NCBI GenBank assembly: GCA_032622095.1
Contig: CP136063.1
Coordinates: 267,461,426-267,525,425, forward strand
Length of the DNA: 64,000 nucleotides
DNA from: Siphonodentalium dalli
Taxonomy: Eukaryota; Mollusca; Scaphopoda; Gadilida; Siphonodentaliidae
Direction of reading: 5' to 3'
How positions within the stretch are numbered: the stretch's first letter is position 1; the number at the start of each line of letters is the position of its first letter. Position numbers and translations under genes: made by a program. Below are positions 22,800 to 34,088 of the stretch, piece after piece. Below the pieces are notes generated by a model. That model did not search any database and had not been told where the DNA came from. It was given only the letters and a program-made list of their open reading frames with translations.

Positions 22800-25700
22800 A
22801 TAGGAGGAGGATGCGAGGAATGAGATACTATTGTATTTTAGTTGAGAATAATTCTTTTGAACCTGCTGAGTTTTTTAGCAACAAATGGATCAAAAGGTAC
22901 TGATTTGAAGATTTGATTGATGCTACCAGGTAGAGTGGAGAAAGTGGGAGAATAAGCCCAATGGCTGAAACTCTGCACCTCCCCCCTTTGGTTCTGAAGT
23001 CAGACAAACCGGTAATTGTGAAATCTCATATACAGGTACATGCATGTGCCACCTCCTCCCTGGAGTAAGCGGGTTATATGCAGAAAGCATAGGTCACCCA
23101 GCTCCATGGTATGTGACTGAACGAACCAAGCTATCCCGACGTTTCGACACCAGAGGAAGGAAATCTATTGTTACCTGAATGGTCAATCTGGATGTAACAC
23201 GAGGAAGTAGCAACTGTAAAGACGATTAGAAACATACCACCAACTCAAGTATGGTGAAGAAAACCCAGAGTTAAATAGCCACTGCATCATGCTCGTAAGG
23301 TCTGCGACCGACTGTCAGTAAATGTGCAACCCCAAATCGACAAACTGATCAAGGCGCAAAATAAGTATTTTCTGACTGACTGTCAAATGACAGTATTTTA
23401 CTTCAGTTAATAAATACACCAGACAGAGGCCATATTCCGTTGGTCAATGCCCCTGATCGGAATTTACTTTAAGGCTGGAAACTGGTAACAAAAATCCCAG
23501 GTAACTATGTCGATCAAGAGCGTTAAATGACTTGGAAAGTCCCAAATGTTTTCTGGTATCGAAACAATCGAGAAGAAAAACTTCGGAGAGTCCTGAGTTG
23601 TAAACTACTTCCACAGCCTGTCAATCCAATAGTGTATGCAGTTACATGTACACATGATTGAAAGGAATACTTTGCAGTCTGCATGTAACTTATTAGAAAA
23701 TGTGTAGAAGGAGGAGACCCATCGTGATGGAACTACTCCAAACAATCTGAAAGAAAGAACAGGCCATGGATGATTAAGGTCTAAAAACAACCAGAATGTC
23801 GATAACAAGAAGATTGTATCTTCTTGTTATTCACTGATTGTTCTTAACAGACGAAGGGCCCAGGTCCATGAGCTGTGTGTAGCTCACCTCATCCACCAAG
23901 GCGAAAGTACACAGCAATGCCCAAAGCAACCGACCACCCAACCACAGCAGAACCACGGGCAACCCTCCAGGACCCAACCGGAAACACGGCCCGCCGCCAC
24001 CCATCGGAAAGCTCTCGTCGAGAGCCCCCCAATGAACAGCAACAAGCCACACCACCGACCAAATCCCGAAAAACCACCCACAACTCTGCCGCGGCCAAGC
24101 GGCCAAACACCCCGAGCACCACTGTACACCCATTCGACATGTGGTCAAGGAGGTACGCCAGTAATGTGAACAGAAGGGCACATTTTACTGAAGACCAATC
24201 ACATGTGTGTATGGTCGGACGGTTGTCTGCCGCTCATACAGCGAGGACCCGGACCCTAGTTCCTCCCTGTGGGCAGAGACTCCGTCGCCAACAATGATTG
24301 CCTGTTGTGTAGTAATTCAAGACAGCCTGTCAAAAAAGGAGCACTGAGTACAGTAACGCCCAAACTCAATCAAGCAGGGCATCAATGAGTTTTGTTGGCA
24401 TGACGCAGGGTTCAAAGTTCTGAAATGCACCTGTTCCCATGGAACAGGTTATTACCTACCGTACCCGCCACCCCAGAATATTGCGTGAGTTCAATTGTCT
24501 ATATCGTAACCCGATAAGCGAACCCAAACTGTAAAGCGATAATATTGAGCGAGAATAGATCTAATCCTGGTACTACAGGGAAAGCTCATTGGGATTGTCC
24601 TAAGGCTGTAGAGTCAAAAGATGATGAATGTTCTACGCACAAAGAGAAATATGATTCCCAACTTGGTTCGCAGAAAAACCCAGCCCAACACCGCAGAAGG
24701 CCCGAGTGATGCTCGCAAAAATCTTAGAAGGAATCTAAGGCTTGGTGTTATGCCCCATGGTACCGTAGTAAGGGTGAAAGATGATCTGTGTACATTTACC
24801 CCTAGAAGAATCGAACGGTCACCCATAAACAAAGGACAATGCTAATCAGCGACAGGTGGAAAGGTAATAAGTTTCAGCCCAGGTAAAACCGCATGAAAAA
24901 ACAAATTGAGTGTCTGTTAAAAGTCTCTGCCCTGGCCGATGACTGCGCTATGTTCACTGTTATAGACAGCACCCGAGATTACCCGGCATTAGACGGCGCG
25001 CTGTCTGGTGGCCCAGTGCTCGGTCCCCCCCTCGAACCCCCCAGGACCCATATCCGAGGAGAGAAACTGCGTCTGCAACCCCTCGATGCCTTGCAATTAA
25101 CTTAGTTCTTTGTGACAGACAAGAAAAAGCAGCAAGAGCTCTTCGAAATCCAAAGTGAGAATCAGGATTCGCGTTGGATGGCAAGTAGCCCTGTTAATTA
25201 GAAATGTAATCTAAATGTGGAATCGTCAGATCCAAGCAATGGATTTTGTTATCTTTAGAGTAAAAAACTGAATAAACAGGACTGTGTAAGCCTTGGAAGA
25301 GACATCGAGGAGTGATTAATGAGCAGACTGATTCCCCCTTAACCGGAGCCAGCTTAAACCCTGACAGGAAGCAGAATCATACAGTGTAGCCAGTAGGGCA
25401 GCGGCGACCTACTAGGTCACGACACGAATCCAAAAACCTGACCAACAGGACGACACCACACTACTGTTTCTAAATGCACACAATCTGCATTGAACTACAT
25501 GTTGAATGGGCAGAGCAGTCAAATATACATAGAATGAACCGAAACTTTTAGATGACACGAGCCCAAGATCTGAGATATTACTTGATTCGTGTATCACCCC
25601 CCAAGACAGTGACTATGAAACGCTACCGCCCCAGTGGCTACACTGGTACAACTTGCCTCCTGCCAAATAGCAAGCATTTGAAGGTCATGCAGAGTCCCGG

Positions 25701-26440
25701 GAAATGGTCTTAACAGCAATTCCACCCGAGGGTAGACGCCAGGGAGCAACTTACTTGGAAATTTTGATTATCAAATAAATAGCCTCACATGGACATGATG
25801 AGATAGTATTTTGTTCGCAATCTCAAAGTTGACATAAAATTCATACCAAATTGCATGGCTATTATCCAAGTTTGGATGGCAAATTGTGATGCGATACCAG
25901 TTAAGTTGCTCCCTAGGGGGCTGACAGATTTTGTACATCGCACATGCTTGTGAAAGGGATGTGGGAGAACGAAATCTGAGGTAGGAACCAGCAGGAGCGG
26001 GCGAGCATGGTCGGATCCGTGAACACTGGAACCCACCCTCGGAACAGTATGGCGTCTGGCTACAGTGAATTCAATGGTGAAGTATGCGGCTGGGCCACCT
26101 CAAGGTCCGCATGGAACGAGGAATTGGATTAGCCTGAACCTGCTTGACAATGGGGTTACTGAAACCGAGGCCACACGAGGAAGAAAATAGCCTGTGGTAT
26201 GACCAGTTACATGTACATGTATAAGGATCTGATGCGTCACATTATTATTTGTGAAATTGTGTCATATTGATCTGACAAAAAAGTTATTTTGTTGGCAAAC
26301 AATTTCAATGTATTGTAAATTATTTCATAGTGAACTATGAGCCAAGCAAAACCACACAAGTGAGTTAATTCATAGATAAACGAAAAGGGACCCAAACCTG
26401 ATCCCTAATTTTGCTACATATGTCAACATGAAATAGATTT
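22800..26440. other. Interior of element A, without recognised genes
   Basis: About 3.6 kb with only short ORFs and no family I recognise. The base composition differs from the AT-rich host intron. It contains the altered M1 MITE at 23911-24126. Confidence 0.5.
23911..24126 (-). mobile_element. M1 palindromic MITE with massive T-to-C change (apparent A-to-G editing)
   Basis: Aligns along its length with the M1 copies at 8761-8970 and 2053-2263, from ACAGCAATGCCC to CACCACTG. By eye about 45 differences are T-to-C on the plus strand and about 12 are anything else, spread over both arms. About 25 of 30 T positions in the left arm are C. C-to-T changes are not seen. Because the arms of unaltered copies pair with each other and these do not, the T state is ancestral. 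The pattern equals A-to-G on the minus strand. Confidence 0.85.
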
Positions 26441-26444
26441 GTGA

Positions 26445-29290
26445 GTGACAATCTGTATCTGTCTGTATATCTGTATCTGTATATGGTACGTCCTTAGTGA
26501 CCAAATCTGGCTTTTGCAGGACGGTGGGAGGAGCGCTATTGATGTTCTCCCACGGCCGACTTGAATGTATCTAAGTCGGCAGCGTTGACTGTGGTATCGT
26601 CCAGATGGTTCCAGTCAATCACTGTTCTTGGAAAGAAGGAGTTTCCAAATTGATCCGTGTTTGTCGGGATCAGTTCGAATGCACTTTCGTTGTTTACAGT
26701 CCGTTTTTCTACGATGTTATCACTAACAAAATCCTCGAACTGTTTAGCTTTCCTCTTTCTTCTTGGTTTATAGTTCGTTAGGTAGTTTTCAGGTTTTATA
26801 CCCGGGGCCGACCCCTTAACCACCTTATAAAATAGTGCTAGTCTCTGCTCTGATCTTCTTGATTCTAGTGATGGTAACTCTAGATTCTTGAGCATGGTTG
26901 TCACACAGCCTTTTTCTCTTGATCGGTAGTCTTGTTTGATGAATCGCGCTGCTCTTCGTTGGACCCTCTCTAGTTTTGATTTGTCTTTCTCGTAGTATGG
27001 GTCCCAGATTGTTGCTGCGTATTCTAGTTGGGGGCGAACAAGTGCTATATATGATGTTTTCCTGAAGTCCATTGGGCAGTGTCTCAGGTTTCGTCGAATG
27101 AAGCCCAGGGTTGAATTTGATTTCTTTGTGATGGTATCTATGTGGTGCTGCCATGTCATGTCGTTTGCGAATTGGACACCGAGGTAGGGGTTGTGATTTA
27201 CCTCTTGTAGGAATTGTCCCGCTAGTTGGTAGAAGCGTTGGGTTTTCTGCTTTAGGCTCATGATGTAGCATTTGGATGGATTGAAACGCATTCCCCATTT
27301 TATGGCCCACTGTTCTAGGTTACATAGGTCCTGTTGTAGTATTTCATGATCTTTATAGCTATTTATCTGTCGGTAGAGCAGGCAATCATCTGCGAACAAT
27401 CGGACTTGTGATTTTACAGTGTCCGGTAGGTCGTTGATGTGGCATAGGAAGAGGAGCGGTCCTAACACTGTTCCTTGTGGTACCCCTGATAATACCTCTG
27501 CCTCTTCAGAGAAATCTCCTTCCAGTGCCACTCTCATCTTTCTTTCTTTTAAGAATGACATTAGCCACTGGTGGATCGGGCCTGTGATTCCGTAGTGTTT
27601 TAGCTTGACTAGTAGGCTGTCATGAGGCACAGTGTCAAAGGCCTTAGAGAATTCAAGGATGGCCATATCTATCTGCTTCTTCTTGTCAAGTGAATTTAGG
27701 ATGTCATGTGTAGTCACTGCCAGTTGGGTTTCGCAGGAGTATCCACTACGGAAGCCATGGTTTAGATTTGTTAGGATATTGTATTTTTCCAGATGTTCAA
27801 GGATGTGGCGGCAGATGATGTGTTCCAGCATCTTGCATGGTACTGATGTTAGGGAGACTGGTCGGTAGTTCTCTGCTAGGTGTCTATCTCCTTTCTTGTA
27901 TACCGGTGCTATGTTAGCGCTGTGCCAGTCGATTGGTAATGTACCTGTGTCCAGTGAGTGTTGAAAGATTAGTCTGAAGGCAGGTGCCAGTTGTTTTGCA
28001 TACTTCTTCAAGATCATGTTGGGTATTCCATCTGGGCCAGATGCTTTTGAGGGGTTCAATCTCTTCAGCAAGGCTTCAACTCCGTTCACTGCCACTGTTA
28101 GTTTGCCGATGTTATCGCATTTGGGTTTTAGGTCTGGTACAGGTGGTTGGTGTTTGGTAAATACTGAGTGGAATTGCTTTACTAGGACTTCTGCTTTGCC
28201 TTTTGAGTCTTCAACTAGTTTTCCGAGATGTTTTAGTGGTGATACTCCGATGTTGTCCTGTCGTCTGCTTTTAACATAGTTCCAAAAGGGCTTCGTTGTC
28301 TTTTTCTCCAATCCTTCTTTAATCTTTGTGTTGATGTGATTCCATTCTGCCCTCCTCATTTCCCGTTTACAATCTCTCTGAATCGTCCGATAGTTGGTCC
28401 AGATGTTGGTCTTCTTTGCTTGATTGTACAGTCGTCGTTTCTTCCTGAGTAGTTTTCTGATCTTGTGGTTCACCCATGGGGTATTGTGTTTCGGTGATAT
28501 GAGCTTCGATGGTATGTGTTGGTCCATAGCTCCAAGGATCCCGTTCTTTATGTGTGTCCACATGTCCTCTATGGTGGCGTTCTTTATCGTTCGCAGTTCT
28601 TCTCCCATTATTTGCAGGTCTAGTCCTAATTGCGTCCAGTCAGCCTTTTTGTACATATAGCACTTTCTTGGTTTTGTACGTTGGTATCTGGGTTTAATGT
28701 CTATATCGGTGATGACAATTGAGTGGTCTGAGATGCCTGGTATGCTGTTAGATGACTTAACCAGTGTGGCATTGTTGGTGAAGACCAGGTCCAGCAAGTT
28801 TTTCTCACGAGTTGGTTGTTCGTGGATTTGCTTCAATCCTTTATCTGACATGATGTCAAGTAGCTGGATTTGCACCTCCTTATCTTGTGCTCCCTTGTTT
28901 ACTACTGTCTTGTTCCAGTCAATATCCGGGCAGTTGAAGTCACCGCAGATGATGATTTGTTTTTGTTTTCCGGATGTGGCTAGATTGATGGATTTTTCCA
29001 GCTCTGTGATGTGATGGTTTTCTCTTTTAGGCATGTAGTATGCTCCGACAAGGATGTCCTGGCTTGATGCCGATTTGACTTTCACCCAGTTGATCTCGCT
29101 ATCTGTCACTAACTGGGGTTGCTCCGTTGAAATTAAGCTTTTGTGAACCAGGATGAAGACTCCTCCTCCAGTCGTTTCTGTAACATTGGGTAGTTTTCCG
29201 GGAAAATTTCACTGGATTTGATGTGATCCGCTGTTGGGTTTTTCCCTGGCTTGACAATTTCAGAATTTCGACGTAAACAAAACGAATGTT
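26445..29290 (-). mobile_element. 5'-truncated CR1/Jockey-group LINE nested in element A
   Basis: Consists of the ORF at 26536-29109, an upstream endonuclease remnant to about 29290, and a 3' end with an ACAGAT-type microsatellite tail at about 26445-26480. The upstream remnant reads SSEIFPENYPML in one frame and GGGVFILVHKSLISTEQP in another, so a single-base frameshift at about 29180 separates the endonuclease N-terminus from the main ORF. Confidence 0.85.
26536..29109 (-). CDS. LINE ORF2: endonuclease C-terminal half plus reverse transcriptase
   Basis: An 857-residue open frame. The C-terminal part of an APE-type endonuclease is at residues 1-140 (GDFN at 56-59, SDHS at 127-130). The reverse transcriptase is at about 340-640: KASGPDGIP at 355, YRPVSLTSV at 415, motif A region AILEFSKAFD at 483-492, SGVPQGTVLGPLLF at 541-554, FADD at 572-575. 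RPQLEYAATIWDP follows near 680. In motif A the usual catalytic aspartate is glutamate (E486), which would be expected to impair polymerisation. The start shown is only the first in-frame Met after a frameshift. It lies in an intron, in the same orientation as the host gene. The ORF is otherwise free of stops, so insertion was probably fairly recent. Confidence 0.9.
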   Translation of the reverse strand: MTDSEINWVKVKSASSQDILVGAYYMPKRENHHITELEKSINLATSGKQKQIIICGDFNCPDIDWNKTVVNKGAQDKEVQIQLLDIMSDKGLKQIHEQPTREKNLLDLVFTNNATLVKSSNSIPGISDHSIVITDIDIKPRYQRTKPRKCYMYKKADWTQLGLDLQIMGEELRTIKNATIEDMWTHIKNGILGAMDQHIPSKLISPKHNTPWVNHKIRKLLRKKRRLYNQAKKTNIWTNYRTIQRDCKREMRRAEWNHINTKIKEGLEKKTTKPFWNYVKSRRQDNIGVSPLKHLGKLVEDSKGKAEVLVKQFHSVFTKHQPPVPDLKPKCDNIGKLTVAVNGVEALLKRLNPSKASGPDGIPNMILKKYAKQLAPAFRLIFQHSLDTGTLPIDWHSANIAPVYKKGDRHLAENYRPVSLTSVPCKMLEHIICRHILEHLEKYNILTNLNHGFRSGYSCETQLAVTTHDILNSLDKKKQIDMAILEFSKAFDTVPHDSLLVKLKHYGITGPIHQWLMSFLKERKMRVALEGDFSEEAEVLSGVPQGTVLGPLLFLCHINDLPDTVKSQVRLFADDCLLYRQINSYKDHEILQQDLCNLEQWAIKWGMRFNPSKCYIMSLKQKTQRFYQLAGQFLQEVNHNPYLGVQFANDMTWQHHIDTITKKSNSTLGFIRRNLRHCPMDFRKTSYIALVRPQLEYAATIWDPYYEKDKSKLERVQRRAARFIKQDYRSREKGCVTTMLKNLELPSLESRRSEQRLALFYKVVKGSAPGIKPENYLTNYKPRRKRKAKQFEDFVSDNIVEKRTVNNESAFELIPTNTDQFGNSFFPRTVIDWNHLDDTTVNAADLDTFKSAVGEHQ

Positions 29291-29689
29291 GTCACGTGCC
29301 AATTTCAACATAAGCAAAGTTATAAACCAATGTTGTCTCACTGGTTGAATGTTCTAATACTTACATTCTAAAACCACAAGAAACAGAGATAACATAACAA
29401 CTGTGCTGTATAGGCATTGTCCCAGAAAGTTCAACACGTGAACCGCTGCATATAAACAGACGAAGTGCAATTCAGAAATTAATTCCGAATTCTAAAGCAC
29501 GTGTTCCGAAACCGGAAGTTGGGAAATTACCCACAATTTTCAACAGAACAATATAGTTTTTTGTATTTTATTTGCGTTAAAAGAAATAAAACAGGGAAAT
29601 TGAATGAAATTGTCACTCTGATATTAATTTAATAATTATTGTGTCGTTTCCAAAATTGAACCGATGTCACAACAAGTTAAATGAAAGTG

Positions 29690-32002
29690 TCAATGACACT
29701 GTAGCTCAACTTAGGTAGGGGAATAATTTAATGGTTGACAGTAAATGGAGGAATAGGAAAGGTGCTAATTGAAATGTCTAACCTGCACCAAAGGATTTAG
29801 TGATGCAAAGAGTAAAATACAAGATGGCTGCTGGTGGCCATTTTTTTTGGCCAATTGACCCCAAAAGGACTCGTTCCCATCTACGTATAATTGTTAACAT
29901 CCATGACAAATTTTATGAAGATCTGACCAAAGCTACGACCTACAAATTTCATGATGATCAGACGAACAGTACGACCTGTAGACCGCGCCAATGGATTGAA
30001 TTTTGAAATCCAAGATGGCCGCTGGCAGCCATGTTTTTTGGCCGAATGACCCTACAATGATTCGTTCCCATCTACATGTCAATGTCAACATTCATGACAA
30101 ATTTCATAAAGATTAGACCAAAGGTACAACCTGTAGCCCGTGCCAAAGGATTTAGTCATGCAAAGAGTAAAATCCAAGATGGCTGCTGGCGGCCATGTTT
30201 TTTGTCCGAATGACCCCAAAATCACTCTTTCCCATCTACATGTCAGTGTTAACATCCATGACAAATTTAATAAAGATCAGACCAAAGGTATGACCTGTAG
30301 CCCATGCCAAAGGATTTAGTCATGCAAAGAGTAAAATGCTGGTGGCCATGTTTTTTGACCGAATGACCCCAAAATCACTCTTTCCCATCTACATGTCATT
30401 GTTATAATACATGACAAATTTCATGACCATCTGACCAAAGCTACGACCTGTAGCCCGCACCAAAGGATTTACTCATGCAAAGAGTAAAATCCAAGATGGC
30501 TGCTGGCAGCCATGTTTTTTTGGCCAAACAACTCCAAAATCACTCGTTCCCATCTACATGTCATTATTAACATCCATGACAAATTTCATAAACTTCCGAC
30601 CAACACAACGACCTGTAGCCCGCGCCAAAGGATTTAGTCATGCAAAGAGTAAAATCCAAGATGGCTGCTGGCAGCCATGTTTTTTGGCCGAACGACCCCA
30701 AAATCACTCGTTCCCATCTACATGTCATTATTAACATCAATGACAAATTTCATGATGATCAGGCGAACAGTACGACATGTAGCCCGCGCCAATGGATTGA
30801 ATATTGAAATCCAAGATGGCTGCCAGCGGCCATGTTTTTTGGCCGAATGACCCCAAAATGACTCGTTCCCATCTACATGTCAATGTCAACATTCATGACA
30901 AATTTCATAAAGATCAGACCAAAGGTACGACCTGTAGCCCGGGCCAAAGGATTTAGTCATGCAAAGAGTAAAATCCAAGATGGCTGCTGGTGGCCATGTT
31001 TTTCGGCCGAATGACCCCAAAATCACTCGTTCCCATCTACATGTCATTGTTAACATCCATGACAAATTTCATGATGTTCCGATCGAAGCTACGACCTGTA
31101 GCCCGCGCCAAAGGATTTAGTCATGCAAAGAGTAAAATCCAAGATGGCTGCTGGCGGCCATGTTTATAGGCCGAACAACCCCAAAATCACTCGTTCCCAT
31201 CTACATGTCAATATTAACATCAATGACAAATTTCATGATGATCAGACGAACAGTACGACATGTAGCCCGCGCCAATGGATTGAATTTTGAAATCTAAGAT
31301 GGCCACCAGCGGCCATGTTTTTTGACCGAATGACCCCACAATGATTCGTTCCCATCTACATGTCAATGTCAACATTCATGACAAATTTCATAAAGATTAG
31401 ACCAAAGGTACAACCTGTAGCCTGCGCCAAAGGATTTAGTCATGCAAAGAGTAAAATCCAAGATGGCTGCTGGCGGCCATGTTTTTTGGCCGAACAACTC
31501 CAAAATCACTCGTTCCCATCTACATGACAGTGTTAACATCCATGACAAATTTCATAAACTTCCGACCAAAACAACGACCTGTAGCCCGCGCCAAAGGATT
31601 TAGTCATGCAAAGAGTAAAATCCAAGATGGCTGCTGGCAGCCATGTTTTTTGGCCGAACGACCCCAAAATCACTCGTTCCCATCTACATGTCAATGTCAA
31701 CATTCAATGACAAATTTCATGATGATCAGATGAACAGTACGACCTGTAGGCCGCGCCAATGGATTGAATCTTGAAATCCAAGATGGCTGCCAGCGGCCAT
31801 GTTTTTTGGCCGAATGACCCCAAAATGACTCGTTCCCATCTACATGTCAATGTCAACATTCATGACAAATTTCATGAAGATCAGACCAAAGGTACAACCT
31901 GTAGCCCGCGCCAAAGGAAATTGTTGACGGACACGGACACACGGACGACGGACGCCAAACCATGGCAATAGCTCAAACTTACAAAAGTAAGTTGAGCTAA
32001 AA
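29690..32002 (+). mobile_element. Pearl-like Helitron-related element with about 13 tandem units
   Basis: Left end GTCAATGACACTGTAGCTCAA (about 29690-29710). Then about 13 tandem units of about 165 bp, each with GATTTAGTCATGCAAAGAG, ATCCAAGATGGCTGCTGG and TTCCCATCTACATGTC. Then a short ACGG-type microsatellite (about 31925-31955) and a right end with the hairpin AGCTCAAACTTAC/GTAAGTTGAGCT. This order (left flank, core repeats of about 160 bp, ACGG microsatellite, right flank) is that of bivalve pearl elements, considered non-autonomous Helitrons. Orientation follows that order. It lies inside DIRS-like element A. Confidence 0.8.
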
Positions 32003-32073
32003 ATGTGGAACGGAATTGTTAAATGAAGCCGACAATAATATGTGGTTTCATTTCGCATAGCGTTAGTTTTTAC

Positions 32074-32310
32074 TTCCCTTCGAATCTTGTCACAAGAGAA
32101 AAAGAGGCCGATTACTGTGGGTCCACTTGCTTATATACATAACGAGTGGACAAATGACCTTGACCTGCTACGTCATAATAATAATGATTCAAAAGGTACT
32201 TAAGCTATTTCGTACCAAAATAATAATAAATTTTAAACGGATCTCATAGAATCCTTTCTTGTGAATAAAGATGAATATACCATGTAGTTCAGTGTGTAAC
32301 GTATCTTTGA
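32074..32310 (-). repeat. Inverted terminal repeat of element A, right
   Basis: Reverse complement of 22410-22643 with few differences; the inner limit is CCCTTCGAATCTTG. The outer extremity (ACGGGAATATA) differs from the left extremity and is found only in the ICR. Confidence 0.9.
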
Positions 32311-32916
32311 CGGGAATATATGGATACCGTAAAAACTGAAATAGGTCAAGCTGGTAATGTATACGACCATAAAAGAGCACCGATTCACATACATTGTCTT
32401 ATTTTGAAACCACAAAGTAGTCAAGTATTGTCACTTAATAATTATGAAAGTACGGTACACTGTTCTAGCAGCTTATATATTCATTGTTTTGATAAAAGAG
32501 CATGTGTGATTTTTAATTTTTTTTTATTCATACACAGATGAGCAAATTCTGTTTACATATTAACATATTACAGGTTTTACGGAGATCTGATGATAATTTG
32601 AGAGCTGATTTCTGACTACCGCCTTGAAAGTTTGCCCAAATGAAATTAAAAAACAAAATTAGACCTTGACCAATTTGGCCGAAACAATATCAGATCATTA
32701 TAAGCCCTCTATCAATGGCAAAGCTGGTTGGATTATCAATAGGTGTTGGCCATGCAAAAGGAGGGTGACAGGATTCGGGTATCTGGGCAAGTTTATGAAT
32801 TGGCTGCCAGAGACAGTAATTTCTATGGACAGTGCAGTTATTTTATAGTAAAATTAACCATCCACAGGGTTTTTCTCTACCAATTTTTTAATTTTCCAAT
32901 ACCATACAATTGAGCA

Positions 32917-33155
32917 TTAACCCTTTCATGAATGGAGCTGAATTGGTGCAGCATTAAAGATCCTGTGCCAGTGCATAAATAAGAGAATTCACTGGCTTAC
33001 AAGGTCAAGGTAAATATTGTTAGGCCAATGTAGTCTCCTATATATATGCATGGCTCCCTATGGGAGACTCGCATAACTATGTAAGAGAATGAATTGGCAC
33101 AAGGTTTTCGCAATTTCCAGGAATTTCCAGGAATTTCCAGTCATGAAAGGGTTAA
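32917..33155. mobile_element. T2 TTAA MITE
   Basis: TTAACCCTTTCATGAATGG to CCAGTCATGAAAGGGTTAA, with the T2 hairpins inside. A 10-bp piece (GAATTTCCAG) is tripled near the right end. Confidence 0.8.
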
Positions 33156-33226
33156 ACCAAGTAAATAGTCCAAGCAAGATGCCATGAACAAATCTAAATC
33201 TTAATGTCGAAAAGAAGTAGAAGCTC

Positions 33227-34068
33227 ACCTTCTCTGAAAGTACATGTATCTTTATTATCAAATTAACAATTTTTTTTTATTTAGTTCATCATCTGGGGAT
33301 CTTAATCAGCATGGCTTCATCTGCTATGGGAGACCTAGACACATATTTAAGTTCCCAGATGGTGAAGATGGTGATGTGCGCCCATTGGGCACCTTAATAA
33401 TCAAAGGTGAGGTTATTGATCCATTCTCTGAGAATGATGCAATCCGAGCTGCAGATCAGGATTAACCATGCTGACAACATCCATTGACACCTCTCTGTGT
33501 GCTCATTTAATGCATAAGTGGTATAACAATCACAGTGCGGAGTGGCTTCAATAGTCACAACTTGGTGTGAGATTTTATCAGCATATATAACTCTACAGTC
33601 ACACTCTGCTTAACTTAAAACCGGGTCACTAGTACTGCCAGGAAAATCAGCATTCCACCGATAAGCGCTAATCTCATATCCAGGCCAATATGGTGTCGGA
33701 CATTTGCAGAATGAGGTCCCCAGAGGGTTAATATAGTGAAGTTACCCCGCACAGTGGGCTAGCATCTCCAAAGCTTTAGAAAGTTTATTTTTCAATTTTA
33801 GTTTAGTTTCTCTATATCCCCCCAATTGGCAGATGACGCAATGCATAATTAAGGTGCCCAATGGGCACACATCACCATCTTCACCATCTGGGAACTTAAA
33901 TATGTGTCTAGGTCTCCCATGCTGAATAAGATTCCCAGATGATGAACTAAATAAAAAAAAACTTGTTAATTTGATAATAAAGATACTTTCAGAGAAGGTG
34001 AGGCCTAAGTAGAAATTAACCTGCTGGGGACCTCAATCTGCTAATTTCCGGCATCATATTTTCAGGCC
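33227..34068. mobile_element. Inverted-repeat region related to the H1 MITE family
   Basis: 33227-33410 is the inverse of 33848-34010 (shared GGGCACCTTAATAAT / TTAAGGTGCCCAATGGGC and TTCCCAGATGGTGAAGATGG). 33682-34068 has H1-like ends (GCAGAATGAGGTCCCCAGAG and its inverse). Probably two related MITEs, one truncated. Confidence 0.65.
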
Positions 34069-34088
34069 GGCTCATATCAATGCATTGA

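Larger units (their letters stand above)
22381..32320 (-). mobile_element. DIRS-like element A (non-autonomous, with nested elements)
   Basis: Inverted terminal repeats of about 235 bp (22410-22643 and 32074-32310). An internal region at 22694-22789 is the reverse complement of the right end followed by the left end, the defining DIRS internal complementary region. The only sequence shared at the outer limits is ATA (22381-22383, 32318-32320), with no longer target duplication. The internal region lies near the low-coordinate end; in DIRS elements it lies near the 3' end, so the element reads on the minus strand. I see no DIRS reverse transcriptase, RNase H, methyltransferase or tyrosine recombinase. 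A LINE and a pearl-like array are nested inside. Confidence 0.8.

Noticed and set aside
23831-24297. Overlapping ORFs of 80-140 codons on both strands
   Set aside because: They arise because T-to-C change removed stop codons from the M1 MITE. No protein similarity.
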